In this document: positions 21,515 through 30,442 of the stretch, piece after piece
How positions within the stretch are numbered: position 1 is the first letter of the stretch
How the letters are laid out: each line of letters starts with the position of its first letter
From: Schoenoplectus triqueter
Lineage: Eukaryota > Streptophyta > Magnoliopsida > Poales > Cyperaceae
Assembly: GCA_964058805.1 (NCBI GenBank)
Contig: CAXKVV010001508.1
Span: 1-33,814 of the forward strand
Direction: 5' to 3'
DNA length: 33,814 bases
Program-made: the position numbers and the translations under genes
The notes under the pieces: model-generated
Databases searched by the model: none
Seen by the model: the letters and a program-made list of their open reading frames with translations, nothing else
What the model was told of the DNA's origin: nothing

Positions 21515-21908
21515 TTATGGTGCTTTGCAAAACAAAAAAACTAGTATTATTTCGGGGTGAGATTTCATATTCTAAGGTCTCAAATGGTCAATTTAAGTTG
21601 CTCAATAATTTTTTCATATCAAAATCTTATAGGATATTAAATTTCATGATTTGTTGATCTTTCTAATTATTTTTTAAATTATTTTTAAAAATAGCCCTGA
21701 AATAGGTTATCTTCTTATGTTAAACAAGAATATTTTTAAAAATAATTTAAAATATATTTAGAAAGCTCAAAAATCATGAAATTTAATATCCTATAAGATT
21801 TTAACATGAATAAATTATTGAGCAACTTAGATTGACCATTTTAGACCTCGGAATATGAAATCTCACCCCGAAATAATAACGGTTTTTTATTTTGCAAAGC
21901 ACCATAAA
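21515..21908. mobile_element. Foldback MITE family B, copy B2
   Basis: The left arm TTATGGTGCTTTGCAAAACA pairs with the right arm, read on the other strand as TTTATGGTGCTTTGCAAAAT. The pairing continues through TTATTTCGGGGTGAGATTTC, GCTCAATAATTT and CTTATAGGATATTAAATTTC to the middle of the element, giving about 185 bp per arm. It is non-coding. A half copy lies at 14771-15025. Confidence 0.85.
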
Positions 21909-21941
21909 CTATCTCCCTCTCTCTCTATATATATAGAGTTT
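21909..21941. repeat. CT/TA/GA microsatellite junction
   Basis: A CT-rich run, then TATATATA and a short AGAG join foldback element B2 to C2. Confidence 0.85.
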
Positions 21942-22344
21942 GGCTACGGTGATTCCGTAAGCACTTCGGCCAAGTGTTTATGGCTCGAATTTTAAAATTC
22001 CGCTGCTGAAATTTTAATTTAAATAGCTCAAAATTTGTTTTATATCATAATCTCATAAATTATCAATTTTCATCACGTTTGGAGTTAGTTTACTATACTT
22101 AATGATTTTTGAAAGATAACAAAATTTGGCCTATAAAAATTAGTATTTTTAATTATTTTTAGAGCTATCTTTAAAAAATTATTAAGCATAGTAAACTAAC
22201 TCCAAATTTGATGAAAATTGATAATCTACAAGATTATAATATGAATAATCTTTTAAGATATTTAAATTTAAATTTCAAACATGATATTTTAAAATTTAAG
22301 CCATAAGAATTTCGGCTCGAAATGCTTATGGAATCACCGTAACC
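21942..22344. mobile_element. Foldback MITE family C, copy C2
   Basis: The left terminus GGCTACGGTGATTCCGTAAG pairs with the right terminus, read on the other strand as GGTTACGGTGATTCCATAAG. The arms pair through ATTTTAAAAT and TTAGTTTACTATACTTAATG to the centre. It is followed by a TA microsatellite (22350-22367). It is collinear with copy C1 at 17272-17671 and in the same orientation. Confidence 0.85.
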
Positions 22345-22367
22345 AGTCCCTATATATATATATATAT

Positions 22368-23079
22368 TGAATTATAATCTGTTCTAATAATGCATAGAAT
22401 CGGAATACCGTAAATATAAATAGTCTTTTCTATTAATTTCACGAGAACACGGAACACCATAATGTGGGGAAAAAAATATAATACTAAACCTCAATGTTCT
22501 CTGAGCTGGCTTTTCCTTATGCCTGAGATTTCTCGTCGATGAAGAGTAAACAAATGAGTTTCAAAATATACACTCAAACTAAATAAATCAATATCAAGGT
22601 ATCTGAATTGATTGCGAAGAGATTGCGTGATATTATGCGGATTAGTTTAAGTACATGGATATTTTTTGTTTATAGAAATTGGCTCCTAATAACTCTGACA
22701 TTTATATTATTTTTAATATATCATATCACTCTGTGGAGAAGTAAAATCTATTATCATATGTACTAAATCAGTTGTTCTAAATACATGAATATTATTTGCT
22801 CAGAAATAAAATATCACCTGGAGATTTAATCGAATTCATACCGGAAGGTAATCATTATTGGACGTTCCAAGGAGGAGCACATTAATTAGACGATAGCTAG
22901 TCAGTAGCTCGATCGTTAGATTGATTCTGAAAAAATGGAGTGCTGAGAAAAGGAAGTTATATTTTCTTGTATTGAAATTGGGAAGGAGAAAGAAGAGGAG
23001 AAAACAAAATAAAAAATCAGGTTGGAGCAAGTGGTGAGTGTTAATTTTTGTCTCAACTCGATTCAAACTAAAATGATAT
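22368..23079. other. Intergenic, nothing recognised
   Basis: No supported gene. The minus-strand frame at 22836-23126 is hydrophobic, low complexity and without family resemblance. Confidence 0.55.
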
Positions 23080-23260
23080 AAAAATAAATGATTAAATATA
23101 TGATAAGAGGTTTTGATCAGTTTCAAATCAGATCGGATACGGATCGACCTAACTAATTAAGATTAAATTATAAATTAATTCTCATTAAGTTGCTCAAAAT
23201 ATATAAAATAATTAATATACGCTTAATTATTTGTACGTAAATTAATAAATGTAAACTGTG
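23080..23260. mobile_element. Degenerate relative of the GACCCG-rich MITE
   Basis: CAGATCGGATACGGATCGACC is followed by ACTAATTAAGATTAAATTAT, then AAATTAATTCTCATTAAGTTGC. These match the interior of the element at 32151-32603 (ACTAATTAAGATTAATTAT, then AAATTAATTAATATTGACTTGC). The ends are not preserved. Confidence 0.45.
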
Positions 23261-24088
23261 ATTACTTATTTATTTTGCTTGATACTTGATCCTATTTACT
23301 TCTGTTTTGCATTGAAATCACCGGTTTAATATTTCAAAAAAGAAATCGCGTTTGAAGTGTTTTCAAGTGATGTGCGCGTTTTTTGAATTGTGAAAAAAGT
23401 AAATAATTGTTACAAAATTAAATTGACCCGTTATTTTTGTTCTTCACTTCGAAAAGAAAAGGTAGTCCAACTTAAATAAAATATTAAATAATGAGTTTTA
23501 CTCATCCAAGTTCTGGTGAAATTTAGGAAGAACAACATTAGCGAGTTCTGGTGAAATTTAGAAAGGAATGTCCAACAGCAGGAACGCATATGAAAACAAG
23601 ACACCAACTTGTTATCTTTTTAGTTACAATAATTCAATAAATACATACTCCAGTGATTTGATGGGTTTCTCCCAAAAAAGATCGAATCAGAAATTTTCTA
23701 TTTGATAAGAATAAGCAGATTTAATTCAAATTAATTAGGATTAATTTAAATTGATCATATTAAGTTTATCAGTATATAGCACTTCTGAAAGAAGTCACTG
23801 GTAGAAATCAATTCATCATGCTATTTGTTTGAGACGAAATTGACATGCAGAACTAATTATAAAAATAAAATGTTTTGTACAATACCATACTAAATAAATC
23901 GAACATTCCCTGAAACCGTTAATTAAATGCGTCCAATTTCATTTAAAATAACACAATCCGGCCACCGGAGATGATAAACACCTCCCTTCCCCTATTTTAC
24001 TTGGCACTGCCATGAGTGCACCCATCCCTTGCATTACACAAACTAGACCAAACAACAGCAACTCCGTAGAGAACTTAAAGCAGATGTC
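23261..24088. other. 3' flank of the A20/AN1 gene
   Basis: Contains the presumed 3'UTR of the minus-strand A20/AN1 gene at its right side (about 23880-24088). A short direct repeat, AGTTCTGGTGAAATTTA, occurs at 23509-23525 and 23544-23560. No other gene was recognised. Confidence 0.5.
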
Positions 24089-24592
24089 TCAGATCTTACG
24101 AAGCTTGTCAGCCTTGATGATCGGGTTGGCACGAGACAGCGCATCCCTGCCGACCGCCTTGTAATCAAATTCACAATCGTGATGCTCTGGGTACCTGTGG
24201 GTCCCACAGAAAGTAATCCCACACCTGCATTTGAACCCAGTCAAACCCACCTTCTTCCGGCACGTCCCGCACCGATTTGCTGCCACTGGTACTGGTACAG
24301 GCACAGACTGAGCTGCCGTCTCCTGTACTGATGTGCTACTTCCAGAAGGTTCTGATACATCAGCTGAGAGGGTGACTGGCGACGGGTCGGATGGGGCAGG
24401 TGAAAAGGGAGAAGAGCTTGAAGGGGAGAGAGATTTTTGGATGGCCGATATGGCAGAGGCAGATTGCTCTTCCTTCAGGCAGTGCTCTCTGTAGCACTTG
24501 GAGCAGAGATTCAACATGGCCGGGCTGCCAAAGAATCCACAATTATTTGCACAAGCACGGGGCCCCTCCTCCCACTGATGTTCCTCCGCCAT
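24089..24592 (-). CDS. A20/AN1 zinc-finger stress-associated protein (SAP)
   Basis: Codes for 167 aa, intronless within the coding region as in most plant SAPs. The N-terminal A20 finger has C14, C18, C30 and C33 (CX3C-X11-CX2C; ACANNCGFFGSPAMLNLC). A Ser/Pro/Ala-rich linker spans about 55-105. The C-terminal AN1 finger runs from C108 to C140 (CX2CX10CXCX4CX2HX5HXC), and the conserved tail DYKAVGRDALSRANPIIKAD ends in KLRKI. SAPs bind ubiquitin through A20 and modulate stress responses; some act as E3 ligases. The frame stays open for 20 further residues upstream, but MAEEH is the family's usual start. A strong splice acceptor lies between the upstream ATG and this one, so the upstream ATG falls in a 5'UTR intron. 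The orthologue within the SAP family is not resolved. Confidence 0.93.
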   Translation of the reverse strand: MAEEHQWEEGPRACANNCGFFGSPAMLNLCSKCYREHCLKEEQSASAISAIQKSLSPSSSSPFSPAPSDPSPVTLSADVSEPSGSSTSVQETAAQSVPVPVPVAANRCGTCRKKVGLTGFKCRCGITFCGTHRYPEHHDCEFDYKAVGRDALSRANPIIKADKLRKI

Positions 24593-24633
24593 CGATCTAA
24601 CTGAGTTTGATTTCGAACAAGTTTTGTTCAAAT

Positions 24634-24706
24634 CTACAAGGAAATTGAACAAGTCAGGAAAATTTTTAATTAAGAAAAAGATATACTCAATTTACCGGCC
24701 AACAAC
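24634..24706 (-). other. Probable 5'UTR intron of the A20/AN1 gene
   Basis: On the minus strand a clear acceptor, TTCAATTTCCTTGTAG followed by ATTTGAAC, lies 41 bases before the start codon. Donor candidates are CCAG|GTTGTTGG (intron of 73 nt, boundary at 24706) and GGCCG|GTAAATTG (62 nt, boundary at 24695). A leader intron just upstream of ATG is common in plant SAP genes. The acceptor is convincing; the choice of donor is open. Confidence 0.55.
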
Positions 24707-25440
24707 CTGGCGAGATTTTTACGCAAGTTGTTCCAAATCAAAAGATGGTTAGATCTTGAGAGAACTGAACAGATCTACAAAAAATTGAGAAAAATAGAGC
24801 ACGGATCTGAGAGAGAGGAAGGAGTTTTACGCTAATAAGAGGAGGTAAAACGTGGAGGAAAAGACAAGCAGGCAAAGAATTTTTTGGCGTGGAAATTAAG
24901 AGATCCGCTCTGATTTCTTCTTCTTTAAGATGAAGAAAGGACTAAAGAGAGGTAATAGGGAACAGTAAGAGAAAAAGAAAAATCAACCTTTTAGAATGGC
25001 GATGAGAAAGGAATCTCTTATCTGATCTCTTCCTTTCTGTGATTATCCCTTCCCTTCGTCTCTCGCTCTGTTTCCTGTCTTAATAAACAGGATGGATGGA
25101 AAGGGAGATGTCAGAGGTGAGGCGCACAATCGAGAGAGAGTGAAAAGTCTATTTTAGCGAAGAAATAATTTAGGGGCATGAGAAATTTATATGGAAGGTA
25201 GGTCGGAGAAGCAATACGAGTACAAAATAATGTGGCGGTTGTCTAAAAGTGGGACCGATTATTCGCACTCTACCATCCGGCCCCACGGTCAGTGGAATAG
25301 ATTTTGGTACTGTAAATCGACTAGACGTGGAGAATTGAAATTCTAGAATGGACGAACGAGTCGGCTGCTTCGGCAGAAAGAAAGAAACTTATGAACGGCG
25401 TGTATATAAACTTGAACCGAAGTGGCCCCCACGAAATGGC
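24707..25440. promoter_or_regulatory. Upstream region of the A20/AN1 gene
   Basis: Presumed leader and promoter of the minus-strand SAP gene. The sense strand is CT-rich at about 24800-25080, as in many plant 5' leaders. 25140-25440 is less AT-rich than the surrounding intergenic DNA. I could not fix a TATA box or transcription start on the minus strand. Confidence 0.35.
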
Positions 25441-27430
25441 CAATTCAATCAACCATTCTAATTAGAATGGAGTGGAAGTATCTACCAATAATAATTCAGC
25501 GCTTTAAAATTGCCATCGGGTAGCTGCTGATATTGCGAACTAGCCATTAGCGTCGCTTATCTTTATTTGTTTATGAGCAAAAAGATGCGTGACGCTGGAT
25601 GGCGACGTACGCCATCGTTGAGGCCGCGTTCATTCCATTCCCACTCGTGACTGTGCGGACGGAAAAAAAATACAAGTCTCATTGAATTTCTCTCGTTGGG
25701 ATTATCTACTTCGATTTTTTACTTTTAAAATGTTGATCCTGGTTGCAAATTTTATCTAATTTAGTTTTTAATTTTTTAGTTCGGTTTATAATTTTTTACA
25801 TCAAATAAATAAAATAGTCTAAAATTTATTAAATAAATTTATTTTATTGTTAACATAAAATATTTTAATATATTTATTTTCTACATGTTTTATTTTATTT
25901 TTTAAACTATTTATTTTTTTCTTTCAATTTTTATAACTATTTATATTTATCATTTCATTTTAACTATTTATTTTTGTACGGACTGATAAGCTTACTCTGC
26001 GGGTATCGAACAGATAGCAATCTTCTTCAACCTGCTGTAGCTTCATTCTACAGATCTGTACTCTTTTATGTTTTTCAGTTGGGTTGTTTCCCTGATTGAA
26101 TTTCATATAAAGAGTCTACTAGCTATCATCTTTTTGGTGACTCTACAGGATTTAACTTGATATAAATAGACCACGACCCACTTGCCAATTTGACAATTGA
26201 CCTAAGGATTCTAAGAGCCAGTGATAGTACACCGTACCAATTTGATTTGTAGATATTCTTCAATTTCCTGTCTGCAGGCAATTCAGATTTTCGTAAATGT
26301 TTATTTGGAATGTTTCTATTCTTAGTAGTACACAATTTGGAATTTTGATTTGACCTGTAACTACAGTTTAGCATCCTTCTGACAAATAAAGGTGAATATT
26401 TACTACGTTTTTCTTTCCTTAAAGAGGCGTACCTTCAATTAGTACAAAAATGGATACATACTGATGACTTGAGGAGTTAGGTGCTCACTGGTCATTCAAC
26501 AAATTTACTTATCATTTGAATTTTAAAATAACAACTGCATTGCCACTGCTCCTATATCTCAACACACCTTATTTGTTAATTATCGCAAACACATACCCCA
26601 CCTAATCATTTCCATACACCAAGGCCTAACTCTTTGTAATTGTGGAAGATATGACCCATTCACTTGAAGCAACTAATAACCCTTTTTTCAATTAGAAATT
26701 CGAGAAACGGGAATGAACAAGAGGGAGATTTTGGAAATAACATCTCCTTCTCCCTTCTGTTACAAGCTTCACATACCTCTCATAGCAGATTTTGGGGTGG
26801 TTTGGTTGTGCTATCTAGCTTTTGGGGCGGTTGCAATTGGACTGATCATCTATTCACTCAAGTAACCCAAACTAAATTTGAATACGAGCTTCAATTCATT
26901 TCAACCGAAACAGATGTCTGACAATTATTTCATGCTACTTGTGAATTGCTTTTTCCCTCCGATAGGATATAGCAAGCATACTGTGCATTTCACTACGTTA
27001 TTTGCGAAGAGCAAGCAGTTGTGACGTATGAAAGTGAAGTGAATCCAGATGAAGCCCATGAGGATGTCTCCAGCGCATGAAGTGGATTCAATTAAAGATG
27101 ATAAATATGAAATTTTGTTCATAAATTCAGGGAGGCAACAAATAGAAACCGAGAAAACCGAGAAGACAGACGCATTCATGTTACTACAAAATCATTAGCA
27201 CGTTTCTGCAGTATGCACCGCCTCAACCAATACCAGATGCCAGAATTTGCCTGTGCTTACCAACCAAGTATGCATCGTCACTGTTCTTGCGCTAAACCCA
27301 TATGTATCAAACAGAATAGAACAGATAACGAGCTTACTCGCCAACAAAAGGTTTATATTGATTGTGATCATGTAAACAAACTAATACTATTTTTGTAACT
27401 GCTCACTGATGAAGTAAACAAATGTGATTA
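25441..27430. other. Intergenic, nothing recognised
   Basis: About 2 kb. 25680-25985 is strongly AT-rich. 25985-27430 has more balanced composition, but the open frames at 26126-26374, 26664-26921, 26925-27179 and 27213-27398 show no domain, no family resemblance and no coherent splice structure. A non-coding transcript cannot be excluded. Confidence 0.5.
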
Positions 27431-27925
27431 CAGATATTAACATGAGGCTGAAAGAGCAAGTATAAGAACACAATTAAGAAAATTCAATCAACATAAGACA
27501 ATTAAACGGTTATTCTTATTTCAACCAAGGAGAGTGATGCATGTTTTGCAGTCATTCCTTCCAATAGCAACTAAATATGCATAAAAAAATCTATATAATC
27601 TGTTATCACGTTAGTATGTGGTTTTATGAGCTATCAGTTAGCTGTGAATTCAAACACTTCTGTGCTACAAACAGTCACATACCGGCAGTGGCAGTAGAAG
27701 ATAAAAATGGTACTGGTTGTCACAGTATAATTATCCAGCTACAACACCCTACAAACATATACAAGGAGCAGACTGCAAAAGTTACCTCATTTATGTAACT
27801 ATGCTAGAAAAACCATTCTTGAGTACTAACATAAAGAGATTATAGAAAGAAAACACCTGGAGAGAGCAAACCATGGTTTCAGAAACTTATACCAGTACTG
27901 TAGTACAGTTACATAAACAGTAGTC
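27431..27925. other. Presumed 3'UTR and flank of the methyltransferase gene
   Basis: Lies directly after the stop codon of the minus-strand methyltransferase gene. The small frames at 27577-27798 (plus) and 27826-28035 (minus, overlapping the last exon in another frame) are not credible genes. Confidence 0.45.
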
Positions 27926-29531
27926 CTAAACATTTGCAGCAACAATATAGACATTCCAAGCATCTCTTTGGTGAAAAGAGGAGAGCTCTTCGTACTTGAC
28001 ATCTTTACCAACTTCATATTCATCTGCATTTGCATGTAAGTGGGTGTCTGGCATCTCTCTCATCCAAAAATGAACTGATTTGAACCCTGCCTCTTCCATG
28101 CAATCTTTTATTTCTGGTATTGACCATCTATTTGTGAAGAAAAGGTATTCATTCAGGCTCTTACCGTGGACAATTTAAGAAGATAGATAATTAATAAAAT
28201 AAACAAACAAATGAATTTTCCTGAGAACCAAAACAAGGTAGTAATTTCAACAAGCAAATACATGAATGAAATATGACATACAATCGCCAATGGTACGAAA
28301 ATGCATGCCGCATAGTCTTCTTCTTTCCAAATTGAAAATGGAGACTGATTTTTGTTCTTCTATTTATTACATCAAACTCTTCTTGCTCCCATATGTACTG
28401 TACAAAATTCCAATTTAAGCCAAACAGAAGCAATCTAAAGCAAACACATTACTATAAAATAATGTTCAAGCAAAATATTATCAAAATAAAGCAAAACTTA
28501 CAGTGAATCCAGAGAGTTTCCTTTGAAGGCGTAACTTACATTCTGATGAAATACCACCATACAAGTCCATCACAAAGATACCTCCTTTTCTGGACAAAAC
28601 ATTTAATGCATACCTAAAGTAGGCAACCAAGTCTTTCCTGGAATGTAGACAGCAGCAACTGTAGTTGAATGCACATACAATGTCTCTAGCAGGCAATTTT
28701 GCCTCTCTCATGGTTGTACGAATATCCGACTGAACTTGAGCCCCAATGTTAACATCCAAAGATAGATCTTTGATGCAATCAATTTCAGATGGATGGTAGA
28801 TACGGCGTGCTTCAAATGGTTGCAAAACATTTCCATGAAAAAGAGAGAGTCTTGAATAAGCATCAGAGCCGACCTTGCTTAAATTGTTGTCGAGACACCA
28901 ATTAAGGGACTCCAGGTCAAGGTCCAACCCCACAGCTGTTCTTCTCGAGTCATTTCGCAACCACTCAGTACTGCCAATGTAGATGTAAACAATAATTGGC
29001 TGAATGAGTACGGCAGTCAAGTCCAATCAGACAAATGCTATTCAGAGGGAAACACAAATGGAATACCTGAGAAGAGCAGTGCCACAGAAGTCTTCTTGGA
29101 AATGTAACGGTTGCCTCCCACCAACGTACATCAGAAAGAACTTGAGCATGTAGCTTATATCCCCCTTTGGCGACTGCAATTTGCCAATCGAAACACAAAA
29201 TCACGCATTTATACGAAATCAATTAAAGAAACTCCGTAGAGAGGTTATCAGCGAGGACCTTAGTTCAGAAGTGAAGTACATAAATGGAAGCTACCTGAAC
29301 AGAAAGTTGGTAGAGGTGGAACTTGGAGGGAGAATCAGCCTCCATGCACTGCTTCTCTTCGTCATCGTATTCTTCCCTTTCCTTTTGTTCTTCTTCATCG
29401 TCTTCTTGAGATGGCGGCGGCAGGTCGAAAGCAGACGAGGGTAAGGCGGAGTAATCGTCGTCGTCTTGGTGGAGGCGACGAGATGCTCGGTGGTTAGACT
29501 CTTTGTGTTTCTTCTTCCCGTGCTTCCCCAT
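27926..29531 (-). CDS. Class I SAM-dependent methyltransferase, five exons
   Basis: Spliced by hand on the minus strand: exons 29531-29295, 29173-29067, 28970-28502, 28397-28282 and 28127-27926. All introns are GT-AG and the frame holds throughout, giving 376 aa ending in YIVAANV. The N-terminus is basic then acidic (MGKHGKKKHK, then a D/E-rich stretch at 40-60). A conserved SVQSPKGDISYMLKFFLMY segment spans exons 1-2. The AdoMet-binding motif I is atypical (FQEDFCGTALLS). It is followed by an acidic strand-2 motif (AVGLDLDLESLNWC) and by the strand-4 and strand-5 regions DIVCAFNYSCCCLHSR and GGIFVMDLYGG. The substrate is unknown to me. An in-frame upstream ATG at 29702 would add 57 residues, but MGKHGKKK looks like the natural start. 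The gene lies about 0.9 kb downstream of TAF12 on the same strand. Confidence 0.88.
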
Positions 29532-29652
29532 TCCTTTGCCTCTTTCTTTCTCACGCCGCCATGGCCATTGCAGAACAAATAAATTAAAAGAAATAAGAGA
29601 GTGTCGATGGCTAGAAGGTTTCAAGTTCAAAACCCCAGAATCACTCCCTCTG

Positions 29653-29658
29653 CACGTG
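29653..29658. promoter_or_regulatory. CACGTG (G-box) upstream of the methyltransferase
   Basis: A perfect palindromic CACGTG lies 122 bases before the methyltransferase start codon. G-boxes bind bHLH and bZIP factors in plants. Position alone cannot tell whether it is in the promoter or the leader, and a 6-mer can occur by chance. Confidence 0.3.
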
Positions 29659-29693
29659 CTCAGCTCAGCTCTTAGCTTTCCTTTCTTCCTCCG

Positions 29694-29757
29694 AATTGCC
29701 AAGTCATCTGTTATTTTTTATTCTTAATTGCCAAGTCAACTGATATTCTTTATTCTT
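29694..29757. repeat. Two 32-bp tandem repeats upstream of the methyltransferase
   Basis: AATTGCCAAGTCATCTGTTA, then TTTTTTATTCTT (29694-29725), is followed immediately by a second unit with three substitutions (29726-29757). On the gene's sense strand the second unit contains TTGACT, a W-box-type WRKY motif; the first has only its TGAC core. It lies 163-226 bases before the start codon. Confidence 0.85.
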
Positions 29758-30442
29758 TTTTAATATCAAGATCATTTAGTCATGACAAGTAAGGACTCTC
29801 AATTCACTTTATAATGTTTGGAATAGGTTACTGGTAACGTTGACAATAAATTTATTTGACGATGATATTAATTTAACCGTCATAAGAATAAAACAAAAAC
29901 AAAATTACAGATATATATTTGTCTAGAATAGATATTGTAAAGTGTTCTGTAAATTTCCAAACACAGAGAGAAAGAAACTGATGCATTAAAATGTGGATCA
30001 AACTAGTTCAAAATTATTTCTTTCATGATAAAGACCCAAATCCATAAAAACTCCATTTAGTAGTAGTAAAAGAAAATATTTACATCGCAACTGAGCTGTC
30101 TTTTACTCTTTATTATTGTTGCTTTGCACTTTAGTTCTGGTATCTTTAATGATCTATTGACATTTTATATCAAAATTGAATTGGTCATCCAATTCAAAAG
30201 TAAAAAGGAACACATCATGATACTACTAGCCACTGGATATCATATAACAACAGTTACAGCTTGAAGTATTGCAGACTTTTCAATTAACTAAATCTTAAAG
30301 GGCGCTAGCTAGCTACTAACAAAATTTCTGAACGGGGCAGAAGAAATTGAATATTGTATACATCTCTTTCCTGACCAAAATGAGAATCAAATACAACTCC
30401 ATTAAAGTGCTAAATTTTGTTAGGCTGAGGATTTTGGGAGCA
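29758..30442. other. Spacer between TAF12 and the methyltransferase
   Basis: AT-rich DNA holding the presumed 3'UTR of TAF12 on its right side and the promoter of the methyltransferase on its left. No gene is seen. Confidence 0.5.

Noticed and set aside
23509..23560. Two copies of AGTTCTGGTGAAATTTA
   Set aside because: A short local duplication with only two units. It is not a CRISPR-like or regulatory array.
25322..25332. GACGTGGA as a possible ABRE upstream of the stress-associated protein
   Set aside because: The ABRE core needs ACGTGKC; here it is ACGTGGA. Position relative to the transcription start is unknown.
25403..25410. TATATAAA near the A20/AN1 upstream region
   Set aside because: It points away from the A20/AN1 gene, and no plus-strand gene begins after it. 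Such 8-mers are expected by chance in this AT-rich DNA.
29291..29578. 95-residue minus-strand frame with many K, R and T
   Set aside because: It overlaps exon 1 of the methyltransferase in another frame and has no continuation into exon 2.
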